Positions 29,414-38,005 of a DNA stretch of 56,014 nt are shown in pieces. The stretch is from IMG/VR virus record IMGVR_UViG_3300049046_000063, positions 1-56,014 of that record; one strand, given 5' to 3'. Source of the stretch: a virus. The position numbers and the translations under genes are program-made. The notes beneath the pieces are model-generated. The model saw nothing but the letters and a program-made list of their open reading frames with translations, was not told the DNA's origin and did not search any database. Every line of letters starts with the position of its first letter. Positions within the stretch are counted from its first letter, which is position 1.

Positions 29414-30852
29414 TGCGCGCCCTCACAGATCGAGCGCAACTCCTGACGGAGTATTTGAACCTTCCGAATGCAACCGGAGTCGACGATGCCCGCTGGGAGC
29501 GATTTCAGGTTGCGCACCTGAACGATGATTCGACGTTCAGGCTTGAAAACAAGAGTCGACAGATAGCGTGGTCATGGCTTATTGCAGCCGAAGCAATCGC
29601 GGAAGCAATTCTTGATGACCAATCTTCGATCTTCGTTTCGATCACGTTAGACGAGGCGAAAGAGAAGATTCGCTACGCAAGACAGGTCTTTGAAAACTTA
29701 GAGGGTATTCAACTCCCGAAGATTAAGACGGACAACCAGCTCGAGATCGAATTCGATAACGGGGCACGGTTGATCTCGCACTCTTCGAAGGCGCCGCGCG
29801 GCAAGGCGCGGTTCAACGTTTATTTGGATGAATTCGCGCACGTTCAGCGAGATCGACAAATCTACACCGGCACGCTGCCAATCATTTCGAAGGGTGGTCG
29901 ACTTCGGATCGGTTCGTCACCAATGGGCGCTTCCGGTGTGTTTTGGGAGATCGATACACAGTCGATGCGCGAGTATCCCGGTTACACCCGCAGGCGTACG
30001 CCGTGGTGGGAAGTCGAAGCGTTCTGTCTGAATGTAAAAGAAGCTCGGCACATGGCTCCGACAATGCTGACGTCAGAGCGCGTCGGGATGTTTGGCAATG
30101 ATCGGATCAAAGCGATCTACGCCAATATGCCGCTCGAAGACTTTCAGCAGGAGTACGAGGCTGAATACGTCGACGAAACTACTGCTTGGATCCCGTGGGC
30201 AGAAATCAAACAGAACCAAGACGCGGATTTACTTTGTGCTATGGGTCAGATGCGCGGCTCGGAGATGAGTCGAGTCAACGAAGCTATTGAGAAGCTGAAG
30301 CGCTGGTTAGCCGAAAAGAAAGTCGAAACGGTTTTCTCTGGTGGAATGGATATCGGTCGGACTCGAAACACTTCCGAGCTTTACCTGGTGGGCGAGACGA
30401 CAACACAGACCTACCCGCTGCGCTTGGCGCTGACAATGGACAACACGGAATTTGATGATCAGCAGTCAGTGGTCTCGAACGTAATGGCGAATCTGCCTGT
30501 CAAGAAGCTGCTGATTGACCAGACCGGCATTGGTCGAAACCTCGCAGAGAACGCTACTAAGAAGTTCGGTCAGAAGGTCGAAGGCGTTGATTTCACGAAC
30601 GCCACGAAAGCATTCTGGGCGGGGAACACAAAGATGGTGATGCAGCAGCAAAAAGCGCCAATCCCGGTGGATCGAGAGATGGCCTATCAGATTCACTCGA
30701 TCAAAAAGAATATAACCCCCTCTAAGAACGTGGTGTTTGACACTGATCGAAATGAAAAGCACCACGCCGACAAGTTTTGGGCGCTCGCGCTCGCTCACAG
30801 CGCCGCGTTGACTCCAAAGATGACCGTCACCTTTGGACGCTTCAGAATGTAG
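29413..30852 (+). CDS. terL: Terminase large subunit (ATPase-nuclease)
   Basis: This motor pumps DNA into the prohead and cuts it. The ATPase part has a deviant Walker A KSRQIAWSW (about 48-56), Walker B VYLDEFAH (about 136-143) and a coupling motif GSSPMGASG. The RNase H-like nuclease begins at GMDIGRTRNTSELY (about 313) and contains LLIDQTGIGRN and the final aspartate in HHADKFWALALAH. ATG 29413 is chosen over the TTG at 29410 because of the TGATG overlap with terS. Length 479 aa is typical. Confidence 0.93.
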   Translation: MRALTDRAQLLTEYLNLPNATGVDDARWERFQVAHLNDDSTFRLENKSRQIAWSWLIAAEAIAEAILDDQSSIFVSITLDEAKEKIRYARQVFENLEGIQLPKIKTDNQLEIEFDNGARLISHSSKAPRGKARFNVYLDEFAHVQRDRQIYTGTLPIISKGGRLRIGSSPMGASGVFWEIDTQSMREYPGYTRRRTPWWEVEAFCLNVKEARHMAPTMLTSERVGMFGNDRIKAIYANMPLEDFQQEYEAEYVDETTAWIPWAEIKQNQDADLLCAMGQMRGSEMSRVNEAIEKLKRWLAEKKVETVFSGGMDIGRTRNTSELYLVGETTTQTYPLRLALTMDNTEFDDQQSVVSNVMANLPVKKLLIDQTGIGRNLAENATKKFGQKVEGVDFTNATKAFWAGNTKMVMQQQKAPIPVDREMAYQIHSIKKNITPSKNVVFDTDRNEKHHADKFWALALAHSAALTPKMTVTFGRFRM

Positions 30853-30903
30853 TTTTATATCTTTTTTGATATACCGCAGACCTCACGAAAGAAACCTCAC
30901 GAG

Positions 30904-32370
30904 ATGTCAACAGAGAAACACGATACCCCCGACTTCACCAATGCCGCCCACGATTCCATGTGTCCAGGCTGGACGCTTTGGTCCGATGTACTTGGTGGAC
31001 AGGACACAATCAAAGCAAAGGGTGAAACATATCTCCCGAAGGAACCAGCCGAAGATGACGAAGACTATAAACGTCGACTCGCCCGGTCTATCTTTTTCGA
31101 AGATCCGCGTGATTGCACGATCAACCTCTCTGGCATCGTGTTCCGCAAGAAGCCAACGTTAGGTGAAGACGTTCCGGAATTTCTCAGGGAACTCTACGAA
31201 AACATCGACAACGCAGGTACTCACGGCGATGTGTTTCTGCAACGTCTGTTCGAGGATGGATTCTTTGGGCATGCGTTCATTGTCGTTGAGCAGCCGCCCC
31301 AAGATCCAAACGTGAGGACAGCCGCAGATGAGATTGCGGCCGGCAACCGTTCTTACTGGTGTCTGCGCCAGGCTAAAGACGCGGTGAACTTTCGCCCGCT
31401 CATCATGAGAGGCAAAACCCAGATCGGGCAGATCAGCTTCAAGGAATGCACTAAGGAGGCTGACGGACGATTTGGTGAGAAAGAAGTGGTCCGGTATCGA
31501 GTGTACTTGCTCGATGAACTTGGAAATGCACAGTGGGAAGTGTGGCGTGAAATCGAGAAGACGGACGCGCAGGGCAAAAAGGAAGTCGTGCTCGAGGACA
31601 GCGGCCCAATTCTAACGAAGCGCGGTCGACCGATGAAGCGACTGCCGATCGCGGTGCATTACGGTGAGCGTGAAGGATTCCTGGAATCCCGGCCGCCGTT
31701 AAAAGGCATTGCCGATATCAGCGTTTCGATCTACCAAAAGTATTCAGACCTATCGAACATTGAGCACTTTACCTGCGTCCCGGTGCTGGTGATCATCGGT
31801 GACGACGATCAAAAGAAAACGCTCGTGATGGGCGGCAACCGCGCCATCTTCCTGCCCTTAGGTGCTGACGCAAAGTTTCTCCAAGTCGACGGGAAATCAA
31901 TCGAGCACTTGGAAAGAGACCTCGACAACCTCAACAAACGACTCGTAGCAAAAGGTCTCGACTTCGTTAATGATGATCACTACGTCCCACCAACAGCTAC
32001 CGAAGTAATTCTTTCCTACACCGAACGCACGTCAAAGCTGGCGAAGATGGTCCGGAGTTTAATCGATTGCGCCGAAGAAGCTTTGGACATTACCGCCGAA
32101 ATGGAAGGCTTGGACGAAGGCGGATCGATTACGGTTGGCGTTGACGAAACGAGTTTGACGCTTTCGCCCGAGCAAATGCGCATCTTGTCGGATATGAACG
32201 AAAAGGGCCAGCTCAGCTTACAAACATTATGGTCGATTCTGGACCGCGCCGATCAATTACCTGACGACTTTGATCCGGTGAAAGAAGAGGCGCTGGTGAT
32301 CGCAGCAGCGGAGCGGCAAATGGAATTGAACGCGAAACAGTTTGACGCTGGAGTGGAGTCAACACCGTGA
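30904..32370 (+). CDS. Portal protein (DUF4055 family)
   Basis: The DUF4055 pattern is clear: GWTLWSDVLGGQDTIKAKGE, YLPKE, DYKRRLARSIFFEDPRDCTI, GIVFRKKPTL, then GYREREGF-like segments (IAVHYGEREGFLESRPPLKG) and a helical C-terminus with glutamate-rich stretches. Portal forms the dodecameric ring for DNA entry and tail attachment. It follows terL, as usual. The leader holds two ACCTCACGA words, and a TATATC/GATATA hairpin with a T6 loop lies at 30855-30872. Confidence 0.9.
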   Translation: MSTEKHDTPDFTNAAHDSMCPGWTLWSDVLGGQDTIKAKGETYLPKEPAEDDEDYKRRLARSIFFEDPRDCTINLSGIVFRKKPTLGEDVPEFLRELYENIDNAGTHGDVFLQRLFEDGFFGHAFIVVEQPPQDPNVRTAADEIAAGNRSYWCLRQAKDAVNFRPLIMRGKTQIGQISFKECTKEADGRFGEKEVVRYRVYLLDELGNAQWEVWREIEKTDAQGKKEVVLEDSGPILTKRGRPMKRLPIAVHYGEREGFLESRPPLKGIADISVSIYQKYSDLSNIEHFTCVPVLVIIGDDDQKKTLVMGGNRAIFLPLGADAKFLQVDGKSIEHLERDLDNLNKRLVAKGLDFVNDDHYVPPTATEVILSYTERTSKLAKMVRSLIDCAEEALDITAEMEGLDEGGSITVGVDETSLTLSPEQMRILSDMNEKGQLSLQTLWSILDRADQLPDDFDPVKEEALVIAAAERQMELNAKQFDAGVESTP

Positions 32371-32597
32371 TCGCCTTACTAATTTTCTTCGCTGTAATTG
32401 CAACCGGCGCAGTTACAATTAACCTTGGTCTGTTGGCCCTTGTGGTCTATCTCTGCCGGTCACGAAGGAAGGCTCTAAGCGCGGTTCAGACACTTAGCAA
32501 CGCGTATCAATCGCTACTCGTTGATCGGGCGTGTTGGATCGCAAGGGAAGAGGCAGCGAGACCGTTTTATGTGAACAAGGGCAGCGCGATTCATTGA
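32367..32597 (+). CDS. Small single-pass membrane protein (76 aa)
   Basis: GTG 32367 overlaps the portal stop (GTGA). Residues 3-31 are hydrophobic (ALLIFFAVIATGAVTINLGL, LALVVYLC). A basic turn (RSRRKA) and a helical cytoplasmic tail follow. Membrane proteins between portal and minor head are sometimes superinfection-exclusion factors, but no family is recognised. Confidence 0.55.
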   Translation: MIALLIFFAVIATGAVTINLGLLALVVYLCRSRRKALSAVQTLSNAYQSLLVDRACWIAREEAARPFYVNKGSAIH

Positions 32598-32598
32598 A

Positions 32599-32841
32599 AT
32601 GACGATCTACGTGCTCACATTCAAAGCAACCGCAAGCCATGACGCAGAACGTCGCGCCGGGCTGAATCGATTTTTGAAAGCAGCATTGAGATCGTATGGG
32701 CTAAGATTAGTGGGAATGGAGAAGAGAGATGAACCCGCTCAAGCCACACTTGCCACACTTCGAGATCAACGTTCACCGAGTGCGACTCGTGAGAGACGAC
32801 TCGGCGCCAATAATGCCACATCTTTCAGTGATACTAACTGA
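32599..32841 (+). CDS. Small conserved phage protein with extended tail (80 aa)
   Basis: The first 45 residues (MTIYVLTFKATASHDAERRA, LKAALRSYGLRLVGM) match a widespread small phage protein whose members normally end there. The remaining 35 residues, polar and low in hydrophobics, overlap the next gene by 113 bases. An expected TGA lies in another frame at the ATGA of the next gene, so a single-base indel may have lost the original stop. The role is unknown. Confidence 0.55.
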   Translation: MTIYVLTFKATASHDAERRAGLNRFLKAALRSYGLRLVGMEKRDEPAQATLATLRDQRSPSATRERRLGANNATSFSDTN

Positions 32842-33037
32842 CGGTGAGAATAACTATGCGTGCGTGAACGTTCCCCTTTCTGAGTTCAAGAGGGCCAGCC
32901 AAGAAGAAGTATTGGCCTACATATTTCAATGTGCCGAGTCTCGTCTACGCGAGCAGCGCGGCGAGCAGTTAAAGCGCAAAATAAACGAACGTTTCAGCTC
33001 TGCCGCCGGCCGATCAATCTTCCGCAGCCTCTTTTAG
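32729..33037 (+). CDS. Protein of unknown function before the minor head gene (102 aa)
   Basis: ATG 32729 has GGAGAAGAGAG directly upstream. The N-terminal half is beta-rich (HFEINVHRVRLVRDDSAPIM, LSVILTDGENNYACVNVPLS) and the C-terminal half helical and charged (REQRGEQLKRKINERFSS). It abuts the minor head gene without a gap, so it is part of the structural operon. No family is recognised. Confidence 0.55.
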   Translation: MNPLKPHLPHFEINVHRVRLVRDDSAPIMPHLSVILTDGENNYACVNVPLSEFKRASQEEVLAYIFQCAESRLREQRGEQLKRKINERFSSAAGRSIFRSLF

Positions 33038-34033
33038 ATGTCTTCAATCCTCTCAGTAGCTCGTGACTTTCGCGCCGAAGTCTTACGCGGCGACAGAGAC
33101 ATGCTGCGTCAACTCTCACAAGCGTATTCACGGATTGATAAATCACTGACTCGTCAGCTTCGTGAGTTACAACGCGAGATCGAACAGGCGCAAAAAGAAG
33201 GCAAGACGGTTAACCGTGATTGGCTCAGGCGATCATTCCGGTATCAATCTCTCATTCGACAGGTAAAGGCCGAAGTCTCGGGATACTCTGCCGGCGTTTC
33301 ACAATTCATCGAAGCGAAGCAGCAGCAAGCATTTGACCTGGGCCAGCTTCACGCAACCTCGCTAATAACTGCGGCGATGCCTGAGATCACCTTTGCTCGC
33401 TTACCTACAGAAGCGATTAATGAACTTGTGGGAGTGATGCAGGATGGTACACCGCTTTCTAAGGTGCTCGACAGGCTGGGCGGTGAAGCAGCACGAGACA
33501 TTCGCGAGGCTCTGATCACTGGATTAGGTTCGGGCCACGGCGCCGCGAAAATAGGTCGATCAATTCGGCAGATAATAGATATACCTCGTTGGAACGCGCT
33601 TCGTTTGGCACGCACAGAAGTAATGCGAGCGTATCGCCAAAGCAGTCTGGAAACGTATGCCGCGAACGATGATGTTTTGGATGGATGGTACTGGCTGAGC
33701 GCGAAATCGACACGCACATGCGCGGCCTGCTGGGATCTGCACGGCACATTCTTCCCGCTTTCGAAGACCTTTTTCCCTGCCCATGTCGCATGCCGGTGCA
33801 CGTCCGTCCCCGCTGTCAAAGGATCGCATCCAGACATTCAAACTGGCTCAGTAGCGTTTGCGAATCTACCCGCTGACGAACAGCAAACAATACTCGGTCC
33901 ATCGCGTTATGAGATGTACGTGAGCGGAACTTCACTTGATGATTTCGTTATTCTAACGAGAGATAAAGACTGGGGTGGAGCGTATCAGGTGAGACCATTG
34001 TATCGGATGAAGGAGCGGAAGAAAGCGGCTTAG
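33038..34033 (+). CDS. Minor head protein (Mu F / SPP1 gp7-like)
   Basis: Residues 170-265 hold the family signature: WNALRLARTEVMRAYRQSSL, DVLDGWYWLSAKSTRTCAAC, WDLHGTFFPL and HVACRCTSVPA, whose cysteines and histidines probably bind zinc. The N-terminal third is a coiled coil. SPP1 gp7-like proteins are few per capsid, bind portal and help DNA ejection. Start ATG 33038 directly follows the previous stop. Confidence 0.88.
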   Translation: MSSILSVARDFRAEVLRGDRDMLRQLSQAYSRIDKSLTRQLRELQREIEQAQKEGKTVNRDWLRRSFRYQSLIRQVKAEVSGYSAGVSQFIEAKQQQAFDLGQLHATSLITAAMPEITFARLPTEAINELVGVMQDGTPLSKVLDRLGGEAARDIREALITGLGSGHGAAKIGRSIRQIIDIPRWNALRLARTEVMRAYRQSSLETYAANDDVLDGWYWLSAKSTRTCAACWDLHGTFFPLSKTFFPAHVACRCTSVPAVKGSHPDIQTGSVAFANLPADEQQTILGPSRYEMYVSGTSLDDFVILTRDKDWGGAYQVRPLYRMKERKKAA

Positions 34034-34052
34034 ACCATTGCGCTTTCGTGGC

Positions 34053-34442
34053 TCACCGGTAGTCCGTGCCATAATCTAGCGCCACTAATCGACCCTCATA
34101 ATAGCCAAAGTTAAAGTAATAGTTATCAAACGGCATTCCCTGCCTGTTCCAAAACTGCCATTCGACCGGACACATGGCCATCGACGCCAGATCGCGGTAA
34201 GGTTCCAAGGGCGTCGCCGGTTCGCAGCGCGGCATGATCACGAGCAATCCGAACCGATCCGCAAACAGGACAGGGCATAGCCTAGAATGGCCCAGACATC
34301 CGAACCGCCGCTCCATTCGATTACAGTGGAAGCCGAGACGGAACAAAATCCAAGACCACGGAAAGAAACGAGGCACTTTGAAAGCATAACGCCGCGTCAG
34401 CAGTACGTTCCGTGTTGCCCCTCGTGTAAATCTCCAAGCCAT
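34053..34442 (-). CDS. Conserved phage protein with LCPVLF...VALDYG signature (129 aa)
   Basis: The protein matches a family scattered in phages whose members share G...N..E....W..LCPV, a V(V/I)MPR(A/C) strand and a C-terminal GR.VA.DYG. Here these are SRLCPVLFADRFGLLVIMPR and FGYYEGRLVALDYG. The closing G-R-x-V-A-x-D-Y-G recalls the metal-binding loop of kinase folds, but no activity is known. It is the last gene of the minus-strand cassette inside the head operon. Confidence 0.65.
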   Translation of the reverse strand: MAWRFTRGATRNVLLTRRYAFKVPRFFPWSWILFRLGFHCNRMERRFGCLGHSRLCPVLFADRFGLLVIMPRCEPATPLEPYRDLASMAMCPVEWQFWNRQGMPFDNYYFNFGYYEGRLVALDYGTDYR

Positions 34443-34447
34443 CCCGA

Positions 34448-34849
34448 TCAGACCTCTTTGGAAGATGAAGAGTCACAGACGGGCTGCGTAATTGCAGAGT
34501 CTATGCGGTTGATGCAGCATTCAGCGATGCGTCCGCAACGCGGGCACGTGCCAACGTGAAATACATCGCAAACCTTATCAAGCGGGACCATTGCGCCGCA
34601 GTCGGCACACTGGAAAGAGTCATCTCCGCAGTAGGGACATTTCATAGTTTTCAGATCACCCGGGAAGGCTTCAGTAGGCACTATAAGTTCACCGTTACGA
34701 TCTGCGAGCGGGATAACCATTGGCCCAGCATGGCTCTCTATGAATAACTGAGCGGCCTTAATGCCCGCCGCAAAGCCTTCGTTGTATCCGTCGCGGCGTC
34801 CGCGCTGATATTCAACGACTTCAATTGTTGGGCGTTGGTGTTCGGTCAT
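34448..34849 (-). CDS. Double zinc-ribbon moron protein (133 aa)
   Basis: After a helical start (GRRDGYNEGFAAGIKAAQLF), residues 67-112 carry three cysteine groups: CPYCGDDSFQCADC and then CPRCGRIAECC, so at least two zinc ions are expected. It lies 5 bases before the last gene of the cassette and 3 bases after the Tat-signal gene. Function is unknown; the ribbon type is common in nucleic-acid binding proteins. Confidence 0.6.
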   Translation of the reverse strand: MTEHQRPTIEVVEYQRGRRDGYNEGFAAGIKAAQLFIESHAGPMVIPLADRNGELIVPTEAFPGDLKTMKCPYCGDDSFQCADCGAMVPLDKVCDVFHVGTCPRCGRIAECCINRIDSAITQPVCDSSSSKEV

Positions 34850-34852
34850 TGT

Positions 34853-35104
34853 TTAAGATGAAGCAGAGGAAAACGAATCGGGCAGAGCATCGGCGCGTTC
34901 AAGGAGTTGCTTCCACACTTCTGCCTGACTTTGCGCGGTGGCATGATCGTCCACAAAGACGAAGCGGTGCTTGACGTACGGCAACGGCCCGCTCATCTGT
35001 GGCAGCGTCTTGACCGCATTAACAGGCTCTCCGGCCAACTTACCCAACGCTGGGATCGCTGCTATTCCTGCGAGTGCTTTAGTAATGAATGATCGTCTGT
35101 TCAT
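34853..35104 (-). CDS. Short protein with twin-arginine (Tat) signal
   Basis: The N-terminus MNRRSFITKALAGIAAIPAL has the twin-arginine motif RRSFI, a hydrophobic core and a likely cleavage before GKLAGEP, as in Tat-exported proteins. The mature part is only about 55 residues (YVKHRFVFVDDHATAQSQAE, LLERADALPDSF). A phage-encoded Tat substrate of this size is uncommon. It probably acts in the periplasm of the lysogen. The ATG overlaps the previous stop (ATGA). Confidence 0.65.
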   Translation of the reverse strand: MNRRSFITKALAGIAAIPALGKLAGEPVNAVKTLPQMSGPLPYVKHRFVFVDDHATAQSQAEVWKQLLERADALPDSFSSASS

Positions 35105-35202
35105 TTCTTGCCCATGTGGTGGAGTTTAACCATGATGCCGACAAGCATTATCATGATGGCGAAGAAAAACGCTGCCATTGCTGCTTTGTCCTGAGACGTC
35201 AC
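35101..35202 (-). CDS. 33-residue membrane peptide
   Basis: GTG 35202 overlaps the upstream stop (GTGA), and TGA 35101-35103 overlaps the next ATG (ATGA). Residues 9-26 are one transmembrane helix (MAAFFFAIMIMLVGIMVK), ending in KLHHMGKK. The double coupling with its neighbours strongly supports this tiny gene. Function is unknown. Confidence 0.55.
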   Translation of the reverse strand: MTSQDKAAMAAFFFAIMIMLVGIMVKLHHMGKK

Positions 35203-35543
35203 TCTCCAATAACCTCCGGCCAATCCATTGCTTCTACTTCCGCACTGATGCGGATGTCGTTCGCCATCTCGTATTGATCCGTCACGGTTACGCCGTGGGA
35301 CCGCAAGCGTTCGCCTGTGGCGCGGCAGATAACTATCCGACCGTCATGGCGAGCGATAATCGCAAGGCCATGCTCTGCACACCAATCATTGATTTGTGAA
35401 TGCTCCCAGCCCGCGAACGCGTTCGACAGATCGGCTGAGCATCGATCAGTTTCTCCGTGCAGTATGACGTCGCTCAGAATTTCAGCGCGATAGGCGGCGG
35501 GAAAATCCCACTTGCATTCTGGCGCTACGTATTCGTCAGGCAT
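35199..35543 (-). CDS. Moron protein of unknown function (114 aa)
   Basis: A soluble protein with an acidic N-terminus (ECKWDFPAAYRAEILSDVIL), a helical middle with two cysteines and a beta-rich part (GLAIIARHDGRIVICRATGE). No family is recognised. It is the second gene of the minus-strand cassette, 21 bases after the first. Tight overlaps downstream (GTGA) place it in the same transcript. Confidence 0.55.
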   Translation of the reverse strand: MPDEYVAPECKWDFPAAYRAEILSDVILHGETDRCSADLSNAFAGWEHSQINDWCAEHGLAIIARHDGRIVICRATGERLRSHGVTVTDQYEMANDIRISAEVEAMDWPEVIGE

Positions 35544-35564
35544 CTGTAACCTATCCCGTTAGAA

Positions 35565-35771
35565 TTAAGTATCATCCCAACAACGGCAAGTTGGATCTTT
35601 CGAGCCACAATAGCGGCAATACTCCGCAAACAAGTCTGCGCGCTGGTCATCGGATAGACGCTCTAATGATGATCGGGCTGTTTGGAGGGCATCCACACAG
35701 TTGCAGGTCATTTCGCTGTCGCATCGCGCGCATCTCATCGCCTCGCATTCTACCTGAATCCAATAAATCAC
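35565..35771 (-). CDS. First gene of the minus-strand cassette: cysteine-rich protein (57-68 aa)
   Basis: Two starts are possible, ATG 35771 and ATG 35738 (MRCARCDSEM, with GAGGCG close upstream). The protein has four cysteine groups: CARC, CNC, CRYC and CRC, so it should bind two metals. A helix (LERLSDDQRADLFAEY) separates them. A TTGTGA/TAGAAT pair with 15-bp spacing lies just upstream and could be the cassette promoter, though the spacing is short. Confidence 0.55.
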   Translation of the reverse strand: MIYWIQVECEAMRCARCDSEMTCNCVDALQTARSSLERLSDDQRADLFAEYCRYCGSKDPTCRCWDDT

Positions 35772-35871
35772 AAGCTGGAAATTTCAATAGCTAAGAATTC
35801 AGTCTGACCGCGCAAGCCTCACCGTTGCGCCCTCATAGATTCCGATCCGATGCAAGGCAAAGGAGCATTGA

Positions 35872-36639
35872 ATGCCAGAGTTTGTAGTTGATTCGCTCGA
35901 TACGGTCGACGAGTCCATCCGAGGCGCTTACGTTGAAAAAGACGGCAAGTTCACCCTCGACGTTGATAAGTACGCGGAAGTCTCACCCAAGACTCAGGGT
36001 CTTAAAAAGAAAAATGCTGAGCTTCTAACGAAGAACAAAGCGGCCAGCGATGGCCTGAAAAAGTTTGAAAAGTTCGCGGAGTTTGACGAGTCCGACCTCG
36101 AAGAGTTGTTGGAGTTGCGCGCGAACAAAGACAAGCCGGGCAAAGATAATCCTGCTGACGATGAGCGACTTGCGCAGCTCGAGAAGCAGCACAAGAAAGC
36201 TCTCGACAAACTGACCGGCGAAAAGACGTCGACCGAAACGCGAGCCTCAGAGCTCGAAAAGGAACTGAAGCATTACAAATTGACAGTTCCGGTCCGCGAC
36301 GCAGCGGCTAAAGCCGGAGTCATCGCAGAAGACCTTGACCTGGTCATCCTCGACACGCAGAAACGATTTGCGTTGAACGATGAAAGCAAGATCGTGGTGC
36401 TCGATGAAGACGGCGATCCAACGGATATCACGCTGGCAAAGTTTTTTGAGCTCTACAAAGAGCAGCGACCAAAGTTTTACGCAGCCTCAGGCGCGGGCGG
36501 CAGCGGCGCTCCGGCTAACACCAGCAGCGGCACTGCTGGCAAGTCCATGAAGATGGCGGACTTTCATAATCTCGGTCGTGAACAGCAAAAGGCGTTTATG
36601 ACTGAGGTCAGCGCCGGTAAAGCCAAGCTCATCGATTAA
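35872..36639 (+). CDS. Scaffolding protein
   Basis: The protein is almost entirely charged helix and coiled coil (residues 45-145, KKKNAELLTKNKAASDGLKK, RLAQLEKQHKKALDKLTGEK). A small C-terminal part is rich in glycine and serine, ending in a basic helix (QQKAFMTEVSAGKAKLID). This composition, with position directly before the major coat protein, is that of phage scaffolds that template prohead assembly and then leave. AAAGGAG lies 8 bases before ATG 35872. Confidence 0.8.
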   Translation: MPEFVVDSLDTVDESIRGAYVEKDGKFTLDVDKYAEVSPKTQGLKKKNAELLTKNKAASDGLKKFEKFAEFDESDLEELLELRANKDKPGKDNPADDERLAQLEKQHKKALDKLTGEKTSTETRASELEKELKHYKLTVPVRDAAAKAGVIAEDLDLVILDTQKRFALNDESKIVVLDEDGDPTDITLAKFFELYKEQRPKFYAASGAGGSGAPANTSSGTAGKSMKMADFHNLGREQQKAFMTEVSAGKAKLID

Positions 36640-36640
36640 A

Positions 36641-36657
36641 GAACGCTTAGGGCGTTC
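36641..36657 (+). other. Hairpin between scaffold and coat genes
   Basis: GAACGC and GCGTTC form a perfect 6-bp stem with a TTAGG loop, directly after the scaffold stop. Two weaker dyads follow (CACC/GGTG and ATGAG/CTCAT). It may adjust transcript stability or partial termination so that coat is made more than scaffold. Confidence 0.45.
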
Positions 36658-36740
36658 GCACGAAATTCTCACTCTCACCTGATTAGGTCTGGTGATGAGA
36701 CGGCTCATCAACCCTTAACAATCAGGAGACATTTTCTCAC

Positions 36741-37910
36741 ATGGGTAATACCCTCACCGATCTATATCCGACAATTTACGAGTCCTTGGATGAAGTCTCG
36801 CGCGAGCGAGTCGGACTCATTTCAGCGGTCAGCCGCAATTCAAGTGCGGAGCGTGCCGCACTCAATGAGTCAATCAAGGTTCCCATCGTTCCTGCGACCA
36901 CTGCCGAAGCGGCCAACACTCCAGCAGTTACAGCGCCGGACACTGGCGATCAGACAATCGGCAACGTTGAGATTCTGATCTCGAAGTCCTACCACATCCC
37001 GGTGCGCTGGAATGGTGAAGAGACTAAGGGACTGAAAAACGCTGGCACCTTTGGAACGATCAACAAAGACCGTTTCAAACAAGCCTTTCGGCGTCTTGGT
37101 AACCTGATCGAAACCGACCTCGCCTCAGTTTACAAATACGCTTCACGCGGTTTTGGAATTCCAGGCACGACTCCCTTTGGCACTGCCGCAGTCCTAACCG
37201 GCTTCGCTGGTCCTTTGAGAATCCTCGAGGATAACGGCGCGCCTTCCACGGAACTGAAACTCGTTCTTTCCAATGCCGCAATGTACAACTTGCGCGGCGT
37301 TCACTCGGAACTATTCAAAGTGAATGAAGCAGGCACCGAAGAGCTTCTTCGCGACGGCAAGCTGGCCCGTTTGATGGGTTTCGATCTTCACCAGTCCGGC
37401 TTCGTTGCGAATCACACCAAAGGCACGACCACTGATGCTACGTTGACCTCGACGGACTACGCGGTTGGGTCAACCTCATTGACTCTTGCGAGCGCTGGCA
37501 CCGGAACGATTGTCGAAGGTGACATGGTGAACATTGCGGGTGAGAACAACGGGATTTATTACGGTGTTCGCACTGGTGACGCAGATGTTTCAAACGCTGG
37601 GACTGTTGTACTCAACGCGCCTGGCCTAACCATCGCGCAAACCACCAACACATCGGTTATTGCGCCAGCAGCCAGCTATTCAGCCAACCTCGCGTTCCAC
37701 AAAAACGCTGTTCAGCTTGTTACGCGCGCTCCGGCCATGCCTGAAGGTGGCGACGCAGCGGTGGAAGTCCAAATGGTCACCGATCCTGTGACTGGCATCA
37801 CTTACGAAATCGCACTCTACAAGCAGTTTCGTCAGAACGTGATTCACGTCTCCCTGGCGTGGGGCTGGAAAGCAATCAAGCAAGAGCACATCGCTGTTCT
37901 CTTTGGTTAA
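36741..37910 (+). CDS. Major capsid protein (P22 coat-like, HK97 fold)
   Basis: The 389-residue protein follows the P22 gp5-like pattern: an N-terminal helix (LYPTIYESLDEVSRERVGLI), SIKVPIVPATTAEA, NVEILISKSYHIPVRWNGEE, a LSNAAMYNLRGVHSE helix and a C-terminal VQMVTDPVTGITYEIALYKQ strand block ending in the HVSLAWGWKAI phrase. It assembles the icosahedral shell. An Ig-like/telokin-type insertion is likely around 225-290 (ATLTSTDYAVGSTSLTLASA). AGGAGAC lies 12 bases before ATG 36741. Confidence 0.88.
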   Translation: MGNTLTDLYPTIYESLDEVSRERVGLISAVSRNSSAERAALNESIKVPIVPATTAEAANTPAVTAPDTGDQTIGNVEILISKSYHIPVRWNGEETKGLKNAGTFGTINKDRFKQAFRRLGNLIETDLASVYKYASRGFGIPGTTPFGTAAVLTGFAGPLRILEDNGAPSTELKLVLSNAAMYNLRGVHSELFKVNEAGTEELLRDGKLARLMGFDLHQSGFVANHTKGTTTDATLTSTDYAVGSTSLTLASAGTGTIVEGDMVNIAGENNGIYYGVRTGDADVSNAGTVVLNAPGLTIAQTTNTSVIAPAASYSANLAFHKNAVQLVTRAPAMPEGGDAAVEVQMVTDPVTGITYEIALYKQFRQNVIHVSLAWGWKAIKQEHIAVLFG

Positions 37911-37923
37911 TGAATCGGGTGGT

Positions 37924-37944
37924 GCTTCGGTGGGGAACCGAAGC
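37924..37944 (+). other. Strong hairpin after the coat gene
   Basis: GCTTCGGT and ACCGAAGC form a perfect 8-bp stem with a GGGGA loop, 13 bases after the coat stop. There is no U-run, so it is more likely an RNA-stabilising or partial-termination element than a full terminator. A similar 8-bp stem follows the tail-tube gene. Confidence 0.55.
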
Positions 37945-38005
37945 CGTAAGGTGGGCATACAACTCCCGCGCCGCCCTTTTCCCTACTAATCGCGAGAGGA
38001 CTCCC

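Noticed and set aside
35772-35871. A firm promoter for the minus-strand cassette
   Set aside because: Candidates TTGTGA/TAGAAT and TTGCGC/AGCTAT have poor spacing or poor boxes; left as a possibility only in the first cassette gene entry.
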